Assembly: GCA_021296065.1 (NCBI GenBank)
Contig: JAGWBD010000012.1
Span: forward strand, 1-64,000
Direction of reading: 5' to 3'
From: Anaerolineae bacterium
GTDB lineage: Bacteria; Chloroflexota; Anaerolineae; Aggregatilineales; Phototrophicaceae
Length of the DNA stretch: 64,000 nucleotides
Below are positions 35,737-44,651 of the stretch, one piece after another. The first letter of the stretch is position 1. Each line of letters opens with the position of its first letter. The translations under genes and the position numbers were made by a program. Under the pieces are notes generated by a model that was not told the origin of the DNA, did no database searches, and was given only the letters and a program-made list of their open reading frames with translations.

Positions 35737-37190
35737 GGGGAAATCCTCCGTAATCGGGAGGCTTGCGGGGATGGCGACCGGGGTGGCATGGCGCCACCCC
35801 GGCCCTCCTGTACGCCCGCAGCAAGGCGGGCCGCAAGCTTACTTGATTGCGTCCCAGGCAGCCTGCTTGCGGCAGAAGCGCCGCTGACAAAGTCGACCAT
35901 GCCGGTCCAGAAGGCGCCGGCGCCCACGGCGCCCGGCATCAGGTCGGAGCCGTCAAAGCGGAAGGTGGTCGCCGCCAGCAGAATCTCGCCCTGGCCGCGC
36001 AGCGCGTCGTTGGCGTAGGCATCGATGTTGACGCCCTTGTGCGGGGTCAGGAAGCCGCTCTGCGCCATCCAGATCTCATGCGCCAGCGGGGTCATCAGAA
36101 AGTCCAGGAAGACATGGGTGGCGTCACTGTCTTCCGTGATGGCCCACAGGGTGCCGGCGCCCAGTACCGGGTTGCCGAGGTCCATGCCGGCGAAGGACGG
36201 GAAGTAGAAGAAGTCCGCGTCCAGTCCCAGCTCGGTGCCCTCCGGGAAGAAGGTCGGAATGAAGCTGGCCTGACGGTGCATGTAGCACTTCGGCGGCACG
36301 GTGAACATGCCGGCCGGGCTCTCGCGGAAGTCGGTGCCGGCTACTGCTGAAGCGCCGCCATCGACCCAGGCGTCATTCTTGGCGAACATGCCAAAGGTCT
36401 CAAGCGCGCTGACGATGCGTTCGTCGGTGAAGGGGATCTCGTTGGTCACCCAGCCGTCATAGACCTCGGGCGGCTGCGTGCGCAGCATGATGTCCTCGAC
36501 CCAGTCGGTCGCCGGCCAGCCAGTGGCGGAACCGCTGCCCAGACCGATGCACCAGGGGGTACCCCCGTCGGCCACGATCTGCTCGCTGAGCGCGATCAGG
36601 TCTTCCATCGTGCCCGGGATGTCGTAGCCGGCCTCGTCAAAGGCGTCCGGCGAATACCACACCAGGCTCTTGACATCAACCTTGTAGAAGAAGCCATAGT
36701 ACTGCGGATCACCCATCGGATCGGCGTAGGTGCCGAGGTCAACCCAGGACTGGCCGGCGGCGTAGTTCTCCAGCACCGCGTCACGCAGCGAATCGGAGAG
36801 CGGGACGAGGCCGCCATCACTGGCGACGTCCGCTGCCAGACCGGGCTGCGGGAAGACCGCGATGTTGGGTGGACTGCCCGCCTCGATATCGATGATGATC
36901 TGCTGCTCGAAATCGTCGGAACCCGCGTAGACGATGTCGGCGCCGGTCGCTTCCTCAAAGTAGGCGTACACGGCCTCGAAAAGCTCGCGGTCACCGCCCA
37001 GCCAGGGGCCGAAGACGCGGATTTCCTCACCGCTGAGGTCCATCATGGAAAAGGCGTCCAGGTCCTCCCAGTGGAAGGGGCCCTCGCCGACCGGGAACAT
37101 CAGATGCCCGTCCGCGCTGGCGAGGCCGCCGCCCAAAAGGCCGGTGACCAGCAAAAGCGCCAGGCCAAAAGTAAAGGTCTTGCGATTCAT
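35721..37190 (-). CDS. Extracellular sugar-binding protein of an ABC transporter, C-terminus frameshifted
   Basis: A solute-binding protein (family 1, carbohydrate) with a signal peptide (residues 1-26, ending LASADG). It has typical features such as EEIRVFGPWLGGDRELFEAV and the LWAITEDSDATHVFLDFLM block. The frame as written gives 489 residues, but its last 40 or so (RLPGTQSSKL onward) are unlike the family. In another frame just before, the sequence reads AAWDAIK followed by TAA at 35839-35841, the usual C-terminus of such proteins. So a small deletion near 35870 has shifted the frame past the proper stop. The core is intact and may still work. GGAGAA precedes the ATG. Confidence 0.88.
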   Translation of the reverse strand: MNRKTFTFGLALLLVTGLLGGGLASADGHLMFPVGEGPFHWEDLDAFSMMDLSGEEIRVFGPWLGGDRELFEAVYAYFEEATGADIVYAGSDDFEQQIIIDIEAGSPPNIAVFPQPGLAADVASDGGLVPLSDSLRDAVLENYAAGQSWVDLGTYADPMGDPQYYGFFYKVDVKSLVWYSPDAFDEAGYDIPGTMEDLIALSEQIVADGGTPWCIGLGSGSATGWPATDWVEDIMLRTQPPEVYDGWVTNEIPFTDERIVSALETFGMFAKNDAWVDGGASAVAGTDFRESPAGMFTVPPKCYMHRQASFIPTFFPEGTELGLDADFFYFPSFAGMDLGNPVLGAGTLWAITEDSDATHVFLDFLMTPLAHEIWMAQSGFLTPHKGVNIDAYANDALRGQGEILLAATTFRFDGSDLMPGAVGAGAFWTGMVDFVSGASAASRLPGTQSSKLAARLAAGVQEGRGGAMPPRSPSPQASRLRRISPWRDC

Positions 37191-37429
37191 ACAATTTCTC
37201 CTCGTAACCTGCTCTCGCTTCTCGTCTCAAGACAGGCCTGCACTCGATAGCGACCGCCCAGGCGCTCGCTGCGCACCGTCATCCTTCCGCTTCCGGTTTG
37301 TGCCCGTCCAGGGAACCGGCCCCGTTTGTGGCGTGGGACACGTCACCGGCAGGAAAGTCGGAGCCTGCCGCCGCTGAGTCTACCAGCCCTGCTCTGGTGG
37401 GGATAGTGTGAAATAGCAGAGGATGCAAC

Positions 37430-37461
37430 AAAAAAGAGGGCGCCCGCAGTGGACGCCCCCT
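37430..37461 (-). terminator. Intrinsic terminator after glnA
   Basis: On the minus strand an 8-bp stem (one G-T pair) with an 16-base-or-shorter loop is followed by six T (A-run at 37430-37435 on the plus strand). It lies 22 bases past the glnA stop. The rest of 37191-37429 shows nothing I can call. Confidence 0.75.
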
Positions 37462-37483
37462 GTGTTTCGGCCCGCCAGCGGCG

Positions 37484-38914
37484 CTAGCAGCCGAGGTAAA
37501 GCTGGAACTCGTAGGGATGCGGCCGCATGGCGACGGCGTCCGCCTCTTCCACGCGCTTGTATTCGATGTAGGACTGAATGATGTCCTCGGTGAAGACGCC
37601 ACCCTTCAGCAGATAGTCGTGGTCGTCCTGCAGGGCATCCAGCACCGCGCCGAGGTTGCCCGGCACCACCGGCGTACCGATGTCCTCCTCGTAAAGGTCG
37701 ACGTCGCCCGGGTCGCCGGGGTCAATCTGCTTCTCAATGCCGTCCAGACCGGCCAGCATCAGCGCCGGCAGGGCATAGTAGCAGTTGGCGGCCGGATCCG
37801 GGAAGCGCACCTCGACGCGCTTGGTCTTGGGGTTGTTGCTGTAGACCGGAATGCGGATGGCGGCCGAGCGGTTGCGGTTGGAGTAGACGAGGTTCACCGG
37901 CGCCTCGTAACCCGGCACCAGGCGACGGTAGCTGTTGGTGATCGGGTTGGTGAAGGCCAGCAGCGAGGCCGCGTGCTTCAGGATGCCGCCCATGTACCAC
38001 ATCGCGTCCTGGCTGAGATTGGCGTACTTGTCGCCGAAGAACAGCGGCTGACCGTCCTTCCACAGGCTCTGGTGCACGTGCATGCCGGAGCCGTTCTCCT
38101 CAAAGAGCGGCTTGGGCATGAAGGTCGCAATCAGACCATGTTGTTGCGCCACGTTCTTGACCACGTACTTGTAAAGACTCACCGCGTCGCACATTTGCAA
38201 CAGGGGCTGGTAACGCAGGTCGATTTCCGCCTGGGCGCCGCCACCGACCTCGTGGTGGTGCACTTCGACGTCAATGCCCAGCCCCAGCAACATGGCGACC
38301 ATGTCGGCGCGCACGTCCTGGGTCTTGTCCAGCGGCGGCAGGGGGAAGTAGCCCTGCTTGATGGGGTTCAGGTAACTCATGCGCGGGTCCGGGTCGTCCG
38401 TGTTCCAGAAACCCTCGTGCGAGTCAACCTCATAGTAGCTGCTGTGTTGATCGACCTTGTAGCGCACGTTGCTGAACATAAAGAATTCGAGTTCCGGCCC
38501 GAAGTAGGCTGTGTCCGCGAGGTCCAGGTTCTCCAGGTAGGCCTCGGCGCGGTGAGCCACGCCGCGCGGGTCCCGCCCGTAGGGCTCTTCCTGGACGGGG
38601 TCGTACACGTCGCAGATGAAAGCCAGGGTCTTGCGGTCGAAAAACGGGTCCAGGTAGGCCGTGCTCAGGTCGGCCCGCAGGATCAGGTCGGACTGGTCAA
38701 TGCTCTGAAAACCGCGCACGGAGGAACCGTCAAAGCCAAAGCCCTCCTCAAACAGGGCGGCATCCGCGCCACCAATGGGCATACTGAAATGCTGCGGCAT
38801 TCCCCGAATGTCGGTAAAGCGGATGTCCAGCGACTCCACCTCGTTGGCGCTGGCCCAGGCCAGCAGCGCGTCGGCCGACTCCCGGGCTTCGGCGGGCACC
38901 GTATAATCCTTCAT
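37484..38914 (-). CDS. glnA: Glutamine synthetase, type I
   Basis: Condenses ammonia and glutamate to glutamine with ATP. The 476-residue length is typical of GS-I. Visible motifs are FGFDGSSVRGF at the N-terminal domain, ELEFFMFSNV (metal glutamate), the HHHEVGGGAQAEIDLRY loop, NGSGMHVHQSLWKDG (ATP site), and NRSAAIRIPV with the glutamate flap arginine. The C-terminal loop contains a tyrosine (VDLYEED) near where adenylylated GS has its target, but that form is not proved. A TATAAT element lies about 50 bases upstream and a terminator follows. The ATG has a GAGGAGCAG site. Confidence 0.96.
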   Translation of the reverse strand: MKDYTVPAEARESADALLAWASANEVESLDIRFTDIRGMPQHFSMPIGGADAALFEEGFGFDGSSVRGFQSIDQSDLILRADLSTAYLDPFFDRKTLAFICDVYDPVQEEPYGRDPRGVAHRAEAYLENLDLADTAYFGPELEFFMFSNVRYKVDQHSSYYEVDSHEGFWNTDDPDPRMSYLNPIKQGYFPLPPLDKTQDVRADMVAMLLGLGIDVEVHHHEVGGGAQAEIDLRYQPLLQMCDAVSLYKYVVKNVAQQHGLIATFMPKPLFEENGSGMHVHQSLWKDGQPLFFGDKYANLSQDAMWYMGGILKHAASLLAFTNPITNSYRRLVPGYEAPVNLVYSNRNRSAAIRIPVYSNNPKTKRVEVRFPDPAANCYYALPALMLAGLDGIEKQIDPGDPGDVDLYEEDIGTPVVPGNLGAVLDALQDDHDYLLKGGVFTEDIIQSYIEYKRVEEADAVAMRPHPYEFQLYLGC

Positions 38915-38962
38915 GCTCTGCTCCTCTTTGGCAAATTTGCCCAGACTTTACGGGACGGCAGC

Positions 38963-38968
38963 ATTATA
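38963..38968 (-). promoter_or_regulatory. Perfect TATAAT -10 element upstream of glnA
   Basis: TATAAT on the minus strand, about 49 bases before the glnA ATG; no good -35 found. The 272-base divergent region (38915-39186) is AT-richer than the genes, and also holds TTGACA at 39000-39005 on the plus strand, a possible -35 for the LysM gene without a matching clear -10. Confidence 0.45.
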
Positions 38969-39186
38969 GACAAGGGTCAGGCAGCGTTTAGCGAAATTGT
39001 TGACAAAATGCGCCAGCCGTCACTTTTAACTTTGGCCATGAACCATCTTTTGGATGCCAGTCCTTGCAAAACGAAAATCGTGGTAGACTTCAGCCGCGGT
39101 CCGGACATTGATCGGCCAAAACCCTGCGCGGCACGCCACCCGGTCAGGGCCGAAAAGCGGGCCTGGTGAAAGAAACGGGAGGAAAT

Positions 39187-40803
39187 ATGCGTCGTCTAAT
39201 TTTTTTGGCCATTGTCCTGGCCCTGCTTTTGCCGGTCGCAGCCGTGACCGCGCAAACCACCCACACGGTCCAGCGCGGCCAGACCCTGTACTCCATCGGC
39301 CTTCGCTACGGCGTAACGGTGGCGGACATTCTCGCGGCCAATCCCTGGCTGGGCAGCGGCAACATTCTCCACGCCGGCAACCAGCTGATCATTCCGGTGC
39401 CCGGTCAACCGGCCGCACCCGCCGGACAACCCGGCCAGCCGGCGCCGACGACCACGGAAGTTCGTCATACGGTCGCCCCTGGCGAATACCTTAGCCAGAT
39501 TGGCGTCCGCTACGGCGTTTCCTACATCGACATCATCAATCGCAACAACATCCCCAACCCCGACGTCCTGCACGTGGGCACGGTGCTCATCATTCCGGGT
39601 GTGACCGTCGCCCCGACCGAAGCGCCGACAGCCGCACCCGAAGGCCAGCCGCAACCCTCCGCCGAATTGCGACATACTGTCGCCAGGGGCGAATACCTTG
39701 GCCTTATCGCCGAACGTTACGGCGTGCTGGTGGCCGATATCCTCCGCCGCAACAACATCGCCAACCCCGACCTCGTTTACCCGGGTACGGTGCTGATCAT
39801 CCCGGGCGTGGCCGCCGCTCCTGAAACCGGCGAAGCGCCAACGTCACCGCCACCGGTGAACGTGCCGGCGATCGGCGGTGGCTTTGCCCTGGGCGGCCAG
39901 GCGCTCAGCTTCGCCTGGCCACACCACATGCACGCAGCGCGCATGACCTGGGTCAAGCGCCAGGTGCGCTACCACGCGGGCGACAATGCGGCCAACGTGC
40001 GCGGCGTCATCGATCAGGCGCATGGCGCCGGTTTCCGCGTCCTGCTCAGCGTCGTCGGCGAGCCCGGCCAGATGGCAGGCAACCCCTCCGGCTACATTCA
40101 GGAATTTGCCAGTTTCCTCGGCGGCGTGGCGTCGCTGGGGCCGGACGCCATCGAGGTCTGGAACGAGCAGAACATCGACCGCGAATGGCCCAGCGGTCAG
40201 ATCGGACCCCAGGCCTATACCTCCATGCTCAGCCAGGCCTGGAACGCCATCAAGGGCGCCAATGCCAACGTGATGGTCATCAGCGGCGCGCCGGCGCCGA
40301 CCGGCTTCTTCGGCGGTTGCAGCGGCGGCGGTTGTGACGACCTGCCCTTCATCCAGGGCATGGCCGCGGCCGGCGCCGCCAACTACATGGATTGCGTTGG
40401 CGTGCACTACAACGAGGGCATCCTCGGGCCGGACGCCCGCAGCGGTGACCCGCGCGGCAGCAGCGGTCATTACACCCGTTACTATTCGCGCATGTTCGAG
40501 ACCTACGCCTCGGTCTTCCCCGGCAAGCCGCTCTGTTTCACCGAGATCGGTTACCTGACATCCGAAGGTTACGGCCCGCTGCCCGCCAGTTTCGCCTGGG
40601 CCGCCAACGTCACCGTCGCCAACCAGGCCGCCTGGCTCGGACGCGCGGTCACGCTGGCGCGCAACAGCGGCCGCGTACGACTCTTCATCGTCTGGAACGT
40701 CGATGCCACGCGTTACGACTCAGATCCCCAGGCCGGTTTCGCCATCGTGCGCCCTGGCGGGGACTGCCCCGCCTGCGGCCACCTGGCGGCAGCCATGGCC
40801 TGA
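39187..40803 (+). CDS. Secreted protein with three LysM domains and a glycosidase-like TIM barrel
   Basis: A 538-residue protein. Signal peptide 1-23; LysM domains at about 25-70, 93-137 and 162-206, joined by Pro/Ala linkers; then a catalytic-type module to the end. LysM binds GlcNAc-containing glycans such as peptidoglycan. The module has WNEQN (Glu327) and LCFTEIGYL (Glu453), the acid/base and nucleophile positions of clan-A glycosidases (GH5/GH39-like), so it probably cuts a wall or extracellular polysaccharide; substrate unknown. The same barrel recurs at 53140-54090 fused to different domains. The ATG at 39187 has GGGAGGAAAT directly before it; an in-frame GTG at 39166 lacks a site. Confidence 0.85.
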   Translation: MRRLIFLAIVLALLLPVAAVTAQTTHTVQRGQTLYSIGLRYGVTVADILAANPWLGSGNILHAGNQLIIPVPGQPAAPAGQPGQPAPTTTEVRHTVAPGEYLSQIGVRYGVSYIDIINRNNIPNPDVLHVGTVLIIPGVTVAPTEAPTAAPEGQPQPSAELRHTVARGEYLGLIAERYGVLVADILRRNNIANPDLVYPGTVLIIPGVAAAPETGEAPTSPPPVNVPAIGGGFALGGQALSFAWPHHMHAARMTWVKRQVRYHAGDNAANVRGVIDQAHGAGFRVLLSVVGEPGQMAGNPSGYIQEFASFLGGVASLGPDAIEVWNEQNIDREWPSGQIGPQAYTSMLSQAWNAIKGANANVMVISGAPAPTGFFGGCSGGGCDDLPFIQGMAAAGAANYMDCVGVHYNEGILGPDARSGDPRGSSGHYTRYYSRMFETYASVFPGKPLCFTEIGYLTSEGYGPLPASFAWAANVTVANQAAWLGRAVTLARNSGRVRLFIVWNVDATRYDSDPQAGFAIVRPGGDCPACGHLAAAMA

Positions 40804-40843
40804 GTCCCTTCACCCGGGTAGAAGACCTGGGTGAAATCCACTG

Positions 40844-40877
40844 CAGGGCGCTCCCAGGCGGGGCGCCCTGTTTTTTT
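40844..40877 (+). terminator. Intrinsic terminator after the LysM glycosidase gene
   Basis: CAGGGCGC (40844-40851) pairs with GCGCCCTG (40863-40870) across an 11-base loop, followed by seven T (40871-40877). The T-run overlaps the end of the convergent small gene. Confidence 0.85.
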
Positions 40878-41083
40878 CAGACTGTGAGCGCCGCAGCGGA
40901 TCGGCCCAGGGTGGCCAGTAGCAGCGCCAGAAAAGCCAGGGACAGCAGAATCAGGCCCACGGCGCGCCAGCTGCGCGCCCCGCGAATCATGCCGATGATG
41001 ATGTGACCCGCGGCGAAGACCAGCACCAGGGTGCAGAGGTAAAGTCGCTGGTCCGTCGCAGGCGCGGTCGCGGCCGTGTCCAT
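40877..41083 (-). CDS. Small two-helix membrane protein, unknown
   Basis: A 68-residue protein with hydrophobic segments at about residues 14-32 and 39-60 and short polar ends. It resembles no family I recognise. It runs in the same direction as the five-gene membrane operon and begins 50 bases after its last stop, so it may be a sixth member. Its stop overlaps the T-run of the convergent terminator. Confidence 0.5.
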   Translation of the reverse strand: MDTAATAPATDQRLYLCTLVLVFAAGHIIIGMIRGARSWRAVGLILLSLAFLALLLATLGRSAAALTV

Positions 41084-41133
41084 TGCCTCAGGTCCCGGGC
41101 CTCATGGCTGGTGGAATACTCACCTGGCCCGCC

Positions 41134-41820
41134 CTAGGCACCCGGCGCCGGTGTGGGAGTCGGCGTGGGCAGCAGGACCTGCGCCTGCTGCACCACAAAG
41201 CCAAGGCGTTCGCTGAAAATAGTCAGGCTGGTGAGGATGGCAGCCCCGTAGATCGCGCCGAGCGTGATGACGATGACCCCCTGCCCCAGCACGGCCAGCA
41301 ACTGGACGTGGCGCCGGCGCCGGCCCGCTCCTTCCGGCACGCGCCGCGCCTGGTATTGAAAGTACACCAGCGTGCAGATGACGCCGGCCGGCAGCAGGAT
41401 GCTGTCGAGGTTGCCTGCCACGACTCCTTCGCCGGTGTCAAATAGCAGCGGGATCAGCGTGCCGTTGATGGCGCCATCCAGCGCCACCGCCGTGCCCACC
41501 CCGATGAGCAGGGCCAGCGCCAGGCGACTCAGCCCGTCCCCCCGCGTTGACCAGGAGCGGGCCAGCAACAGCAGGCCGATCAGCAGGGGCGCAGCGCCCA
41601 GGGTCAGTTGGTCCAGCGTGGCGTTGGGAACGAGCAGGGTATCGTGAAGCCAGGGGATCAGGATGCCATCCCAGATGACGATGGCGCTGTAACCGGCGGC
41701 CACGCCGGCGAAGACGAACACCGCCAGACGATAAAGCAGGTTGTCGCCCAGCAAATAACTGAAAACCATCAGGGTGAGGAGAAAGGACGTCCACAGGCCG
41801 ATCTGTTCCACGCTCGCCAT
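41134..41820 (-). CDS. Polytopic membrane protein, last gene of the DUF6754-type operon
   Basis: A 228-residue protein with about six hydrophobic segments (first at residues 10-28, last near 190-210) and a Pro/Thr tail. No enzymatic motif is seen. I take the ATG at 41820, one base from the stop of the Fn3/SH3 gene; the longer frame begins inside that gene. The position suggests it works with the other membrane proteins of the operon. In Chloroflexota such uncharacterised membrane proteins are often clustered with DUF6754. Confidence 0.7.
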   Translation of the reverse strand: MASVEQIGLWTSFLLTLMVFSYLLGDNLLYRLAVFVFAGVAAGYSAIVIWDGILIPWLHDTLLVPNATLDQLTLGAAPLLIGLLLLARSWSTRGDGLSRLALALLIGVGTAVALDGAINGTLIPLLFDTGEGVVAGNLDSILLPAGVICTLVYFQYQARRVPEGAGRRRRHVQLLAVLGQGVIVITLGAIYGAAILTSLTIFSERLGFVVQQAQVLLPTPTPTPAPGA

Positions 41821-41821
41821 C

Positions 41822-43972
41822 TCAGTCCCTTCTGCCCCGGCGCAAGGCGGCGCTGCCCATGTTGCCCAGCGCCCCCAGCGCAATGATCACGATGCTGAGC
41901 GCCACACCGATGTGGATGGAGGATTCCCTTTCTGCCGCCTGCAGAATCGTCCCCGGCCGGCTGGCAGGAGCCGCATCGGCAGGCGCTTGCGCCGCCGTGC
42001 CGCCGGGGGACTCGACAGCCACGCTTGCGGGCGTCGCCTGTGGCGTCGCCGTGGGCTGTGGCGCTGCCTGCTGCGGCACATCCTCAATATCAACCGGGCC
42101 CAGATCCAGGCTGGCGGCCGGCAGCCAGCCCCGCAGACCGTCATTGGTCTGCACAAAGAGCCAGGTGCTGGCGACGTTGCGCAGGAGTACCAGCACGTTG
42201 TCGCCAGGGTTGACAATGCCAAGCACCGCTCCGGCGGTATCCGCCCTGTCGTGCAGGGAGAGTTCACTGGCTCCCGTAACCACCGTGCCCAGGAAGATGG
42301 CGGGCGTTGCCGTGGCGACCGCCGGGGCCTGCTGGCTGTTGGCCGCAGCGTTTGCCAGCGCCTGGCTGCCAGCCGTCGGCGTCGCCGTCTCGGCGGCGCT
42401 CCAGTCCCCCGCGCCGGCCCGGTTGACGGCCCGCACCTGGAATTCCCAGACGTCGTCATTGGTGAGCCCGGTCGCCGTGAAACTGGTCACGTCATCAGCG
42501 GTATCCGCCGTACGCCAGTCGTCCGTGCCCCTGCGCCAGCGCAGACGGTAGCCGGTAAGCGCAGAGCCGCCATCGTCGTCCGGCGCGCTCCAGCTGGCCT
42601 CTACACTGGCGTCTCCGGCGGTCAACGAGAGCGCCTGCGCTTGCGACGGCACGCTGCGCGGCACGTCAGTGATCTGTTCGCTCCATGGGCCGTCGCCCTC
42701 GGCGTTGCGGGCCCGCAACTGAATGTCGTAGGCCGTGCCGTTGTCCAGCCCGGTCAGAACGTGGTTTGTGTCGCTGCCGGCGAGCGGCACTTCCACCCAG
42801 TCCAGATAAGGCGTGGAGAGGTGACGAATGGTGTAGGCGGTGATCGGGGAACCGCCGTTGGAAAGCGGTCGGTCCCAGTTCAGTTCGATACTGGCGTCGA
42901 GGCTCAGGGCCCGCAAATTCCGGGGCGCCGAGGGCGGCCCGACAGTCACTTCCAGCTCCTGCAGCAGCAACGAGTCGTAGGTCAAGGCGTCGCGAAAGCC
43001 GCTGATGGTGCCGCTCAGGGCCACCCGCAGCCAGGGTCGGGCCAGCGGCGCGGCGGCCTGGCCAGTCGCGCCCAGCATCTCACTTCCCGCCAGTGGCGCG
43101 ATCTGCTCCGCCCACTGGCGCAGGTCTTCCGGCCGCTCGGCAATGACGAGGATCTGCGCGAAATCGCCTGGCTGGCGGATGTTAAGCCCGGTCGCCGCGC
43201 CGCGCAGGTCCGTGGCCAGCTGCTTCTGCAAATTCATGCTCAATGAACGCAGGCCCGCCAGGTCGCCCGCCAGAAAACGGGTCACAAACCAGTCCGCATT
43301 GGCAGCCAGGGCGTTGTCACGTTCCAGGCGTGTGGCCAAAGCCGACCCTGCCTGGCCCAGGTTCGTCAACAGCTGTTCCGTACGCAGCAGGGTTACCGGA
43401 TAGCGGCTGACGACAACCGGCACCGCCCGGCGCAGCAGGATGTGACGCAGCAACACAGTGGCGACCGTGTCCAGCTCGCCGGCGGCTGTCGCTCCGTATT
43501 CCATACCAACCAGCACCAGATCGCCGGAAGACAGCGCGTCCAGCGTCTCGTAGAGCGTCTCCTGCGGGCTGTCCGCGTTGAATGTTGTCGGAGCGCTTTC
43601 CCCAAAGCGGGTTTGCACGCTCGAAAAGGGCAACAGCATCCCGCTGACCAGCACCAGCGACAAAAAGAAGCGGTCTCCGCCCACGCGCAAGCGTCGCCGC
43701 CGTCGCCGCCGGGGGGCGCTGCTGGCTTCAGCCCCGGGGACAGGCACAAAAACATTGGGTACCGCCGTGGGATCGCGTCGCGCCAGTTGGTCACTGCGCG
43801 CGCGCAGGCGCCGCAGGCGCCGCGACAGGCGATTAAGCGGACGATCCCGCAACTGGCCCAGCAGGGCCAGCAGCGGCGACGTGGCCGCGGGATCCCCGGC
43901 CCAGGCCGGCGGTGGACCTCCGCCAGGCGGCCAGGGATCGTCGCCGGCACCCTGGCCGTACACGTCACTCAT
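41822..43972 (-). CDS. Membrane protein with two fibronectin-III domains and an SH3b domain
   Basis: A 716-residue protein. A cytoplasmic Arg-rich region (1-100) precedes a membrane helix (about 105-122). A domain containing SGDLVLVGMEYGATAAGEL and RRAVPVVVSRYPVTLLRTEQ (about 145-330) is of unknown type. Two Fn3 domains follow (about 350-540; GPPSAPRNLRALSL, then PSQAQALSL), then an SH3b domain (about 575-640) and a C-terminal helix (about 690-708). So two membrane spans hold an outward-facing adhesion-like body. Start ATG 43972 overlaps the previous stop by 8 bases. The function is unknown; a surface or envelope scaffold is plausible. Confidence 0.75.
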   Translation of the reverse strand: MSDVYGQGAGDDPWPPGGGPPPAWAGDPAATSPLLALLGQLRDRPLNRLSRRLRRLRARSDQLARRDPTAVPNVFVPVPGAEASSAPRRRRRRRLRVGGDRFFLSLVLVSGMLLPFSSVQTRFGESAPTTFNADSPQETLYETLDALSSGDLVLVGMEYGATAAGELDTVATVLLRHILLRRAVPVVVSRYPVTLLRTEQLLTNLGQAGSALATRLERDNALAANADWFVTRFLAGDLAGLRSLSMNLQKQLATDLRGAATGLNIRQPGDFAQILVIAERPEDLRQWAEQIAPLAGSEMLGATGQAAAPLARPWLRVALSGTISGFRDALTYDSLLLQELEVTVGPPSAPRNLRALSLDASIELNWDRPLSNGGSPITAYTIRHLSTPYLDWVEVPLAGSDTNHVLTGLDNGTAYDIQLRARNAEGDGPWSEQITDVPRSVPSQAQALSLTAGDASVEASWSAPDDDGGSALTGYRLRWRRGTDDWRTADTADDVTSFTATGLTNDDVWEFQVRAVNRAGAGDWSAAETATPTAGSQALANAAANSQQAPAVATATPAIFLGTVVTGASELSLHDRADTAGAVLGIVNPGDNVLVLLRNVASTWLFVQTNDGLRGWLPAASLDLGPVDIEDVPQQAAPQPTATPQATPASVAVESPGGTAAQAPADAAPASRPGTILQAAERESSIHIGVALSIVIIALGALGNMGSAALRRGRRD

Positions 43973-44651
43973 CGCGCCCGCTCCTGAGGCTGCGGTCCTG
44001 ACCGATGAGGACCCGCGCGCCGACGACGATGGTGGCCAGCGCGATCCCCAGCAGGATGCCGCGCGCGCCGGCATTCACGGGCACGGCCAGCAGCCAGTCG
44101 CGCAGGGGGACCAGGGGCGCCAGTTCGGGCAGCGGCAAGGCGGCCCCCAGCACCAGCAGCACGGTCAACACAAAGAGCGAGCCCCAGCCGTTGACGCGCA
44201 GGGCCATAACCCGCCAGGCGCCGTACACCAGGCCGAAGAGCAGCAGGCCGGCCAGCGAGGACTCGACCGTGACCTGCACCTGTTCCAGCAACAGCACGCG
44301 CCATTCCGCGCCTGTCGTGAGCAGGTTTTCGCGTTCCAGGTAGGTCAGGCCGATGACTGTCGCTGCGCTGAGAAAGAGAACGAAGCTGTAGCCGCAACCG
44401 GTCTCGCGCCGGCCGCTGCGCCGCAAATGCACCAGCAGCAGGTTCAATATGCCGATGATGATGGAGACCGCCACGCTGATCGAGAAGACTTGCAGCAGCG
44501 TCGCGCTCCACTCGCGAATCAGGGGCTCCCAGGTGGCGAGCGCGCCCGCCAGCAGCACCGGCTGCCGTTCCAGCAGCAAACCGGCCAGCGTCACCAGCGC
44601 GGTTGTCAGTGCCAGCAACACCGCGAGCATGGTGAAGAAACTGCGCATCAT
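43965..44651 (-). CDS. Polytopic membrane protein of the DUF6754-type operon
   Basis: About 228 residues with roughly six hydrophobic segments (residues 5-25, 50-72, 83-100, 128-147, 155-180, 195-215). No soluble domain or motif is recognised. The ATG overlaps the stop of the DUF6754-like gene (ATGATG containing TGA), so translation is probably coupled; a start at the second ATG would shorten it by one residue. Unknown function, inferred to form part of one membrane assembly with its neighbours. Confidence 0.72.
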   Translation of the reverse strand: MMRSFFTMLAVLLALTTALVTLAGLLLERQPVLLAGALATWEPLIREWSATLLQVFSISVAVSIIIGILNLLLVHLRRSGRRETGCGYSFVLFLSAATVIGLTYLERENLLTTGAEWRVLLLEQVQVTVESSLAGLLLFGLVYGAWRVMALRVNGWGSLFVLTVLLVLGAALPLPELAPLVPLRDWLLAVPVNAGARGILLGIALATIVVGARVLIGQDRSLRSGRDE

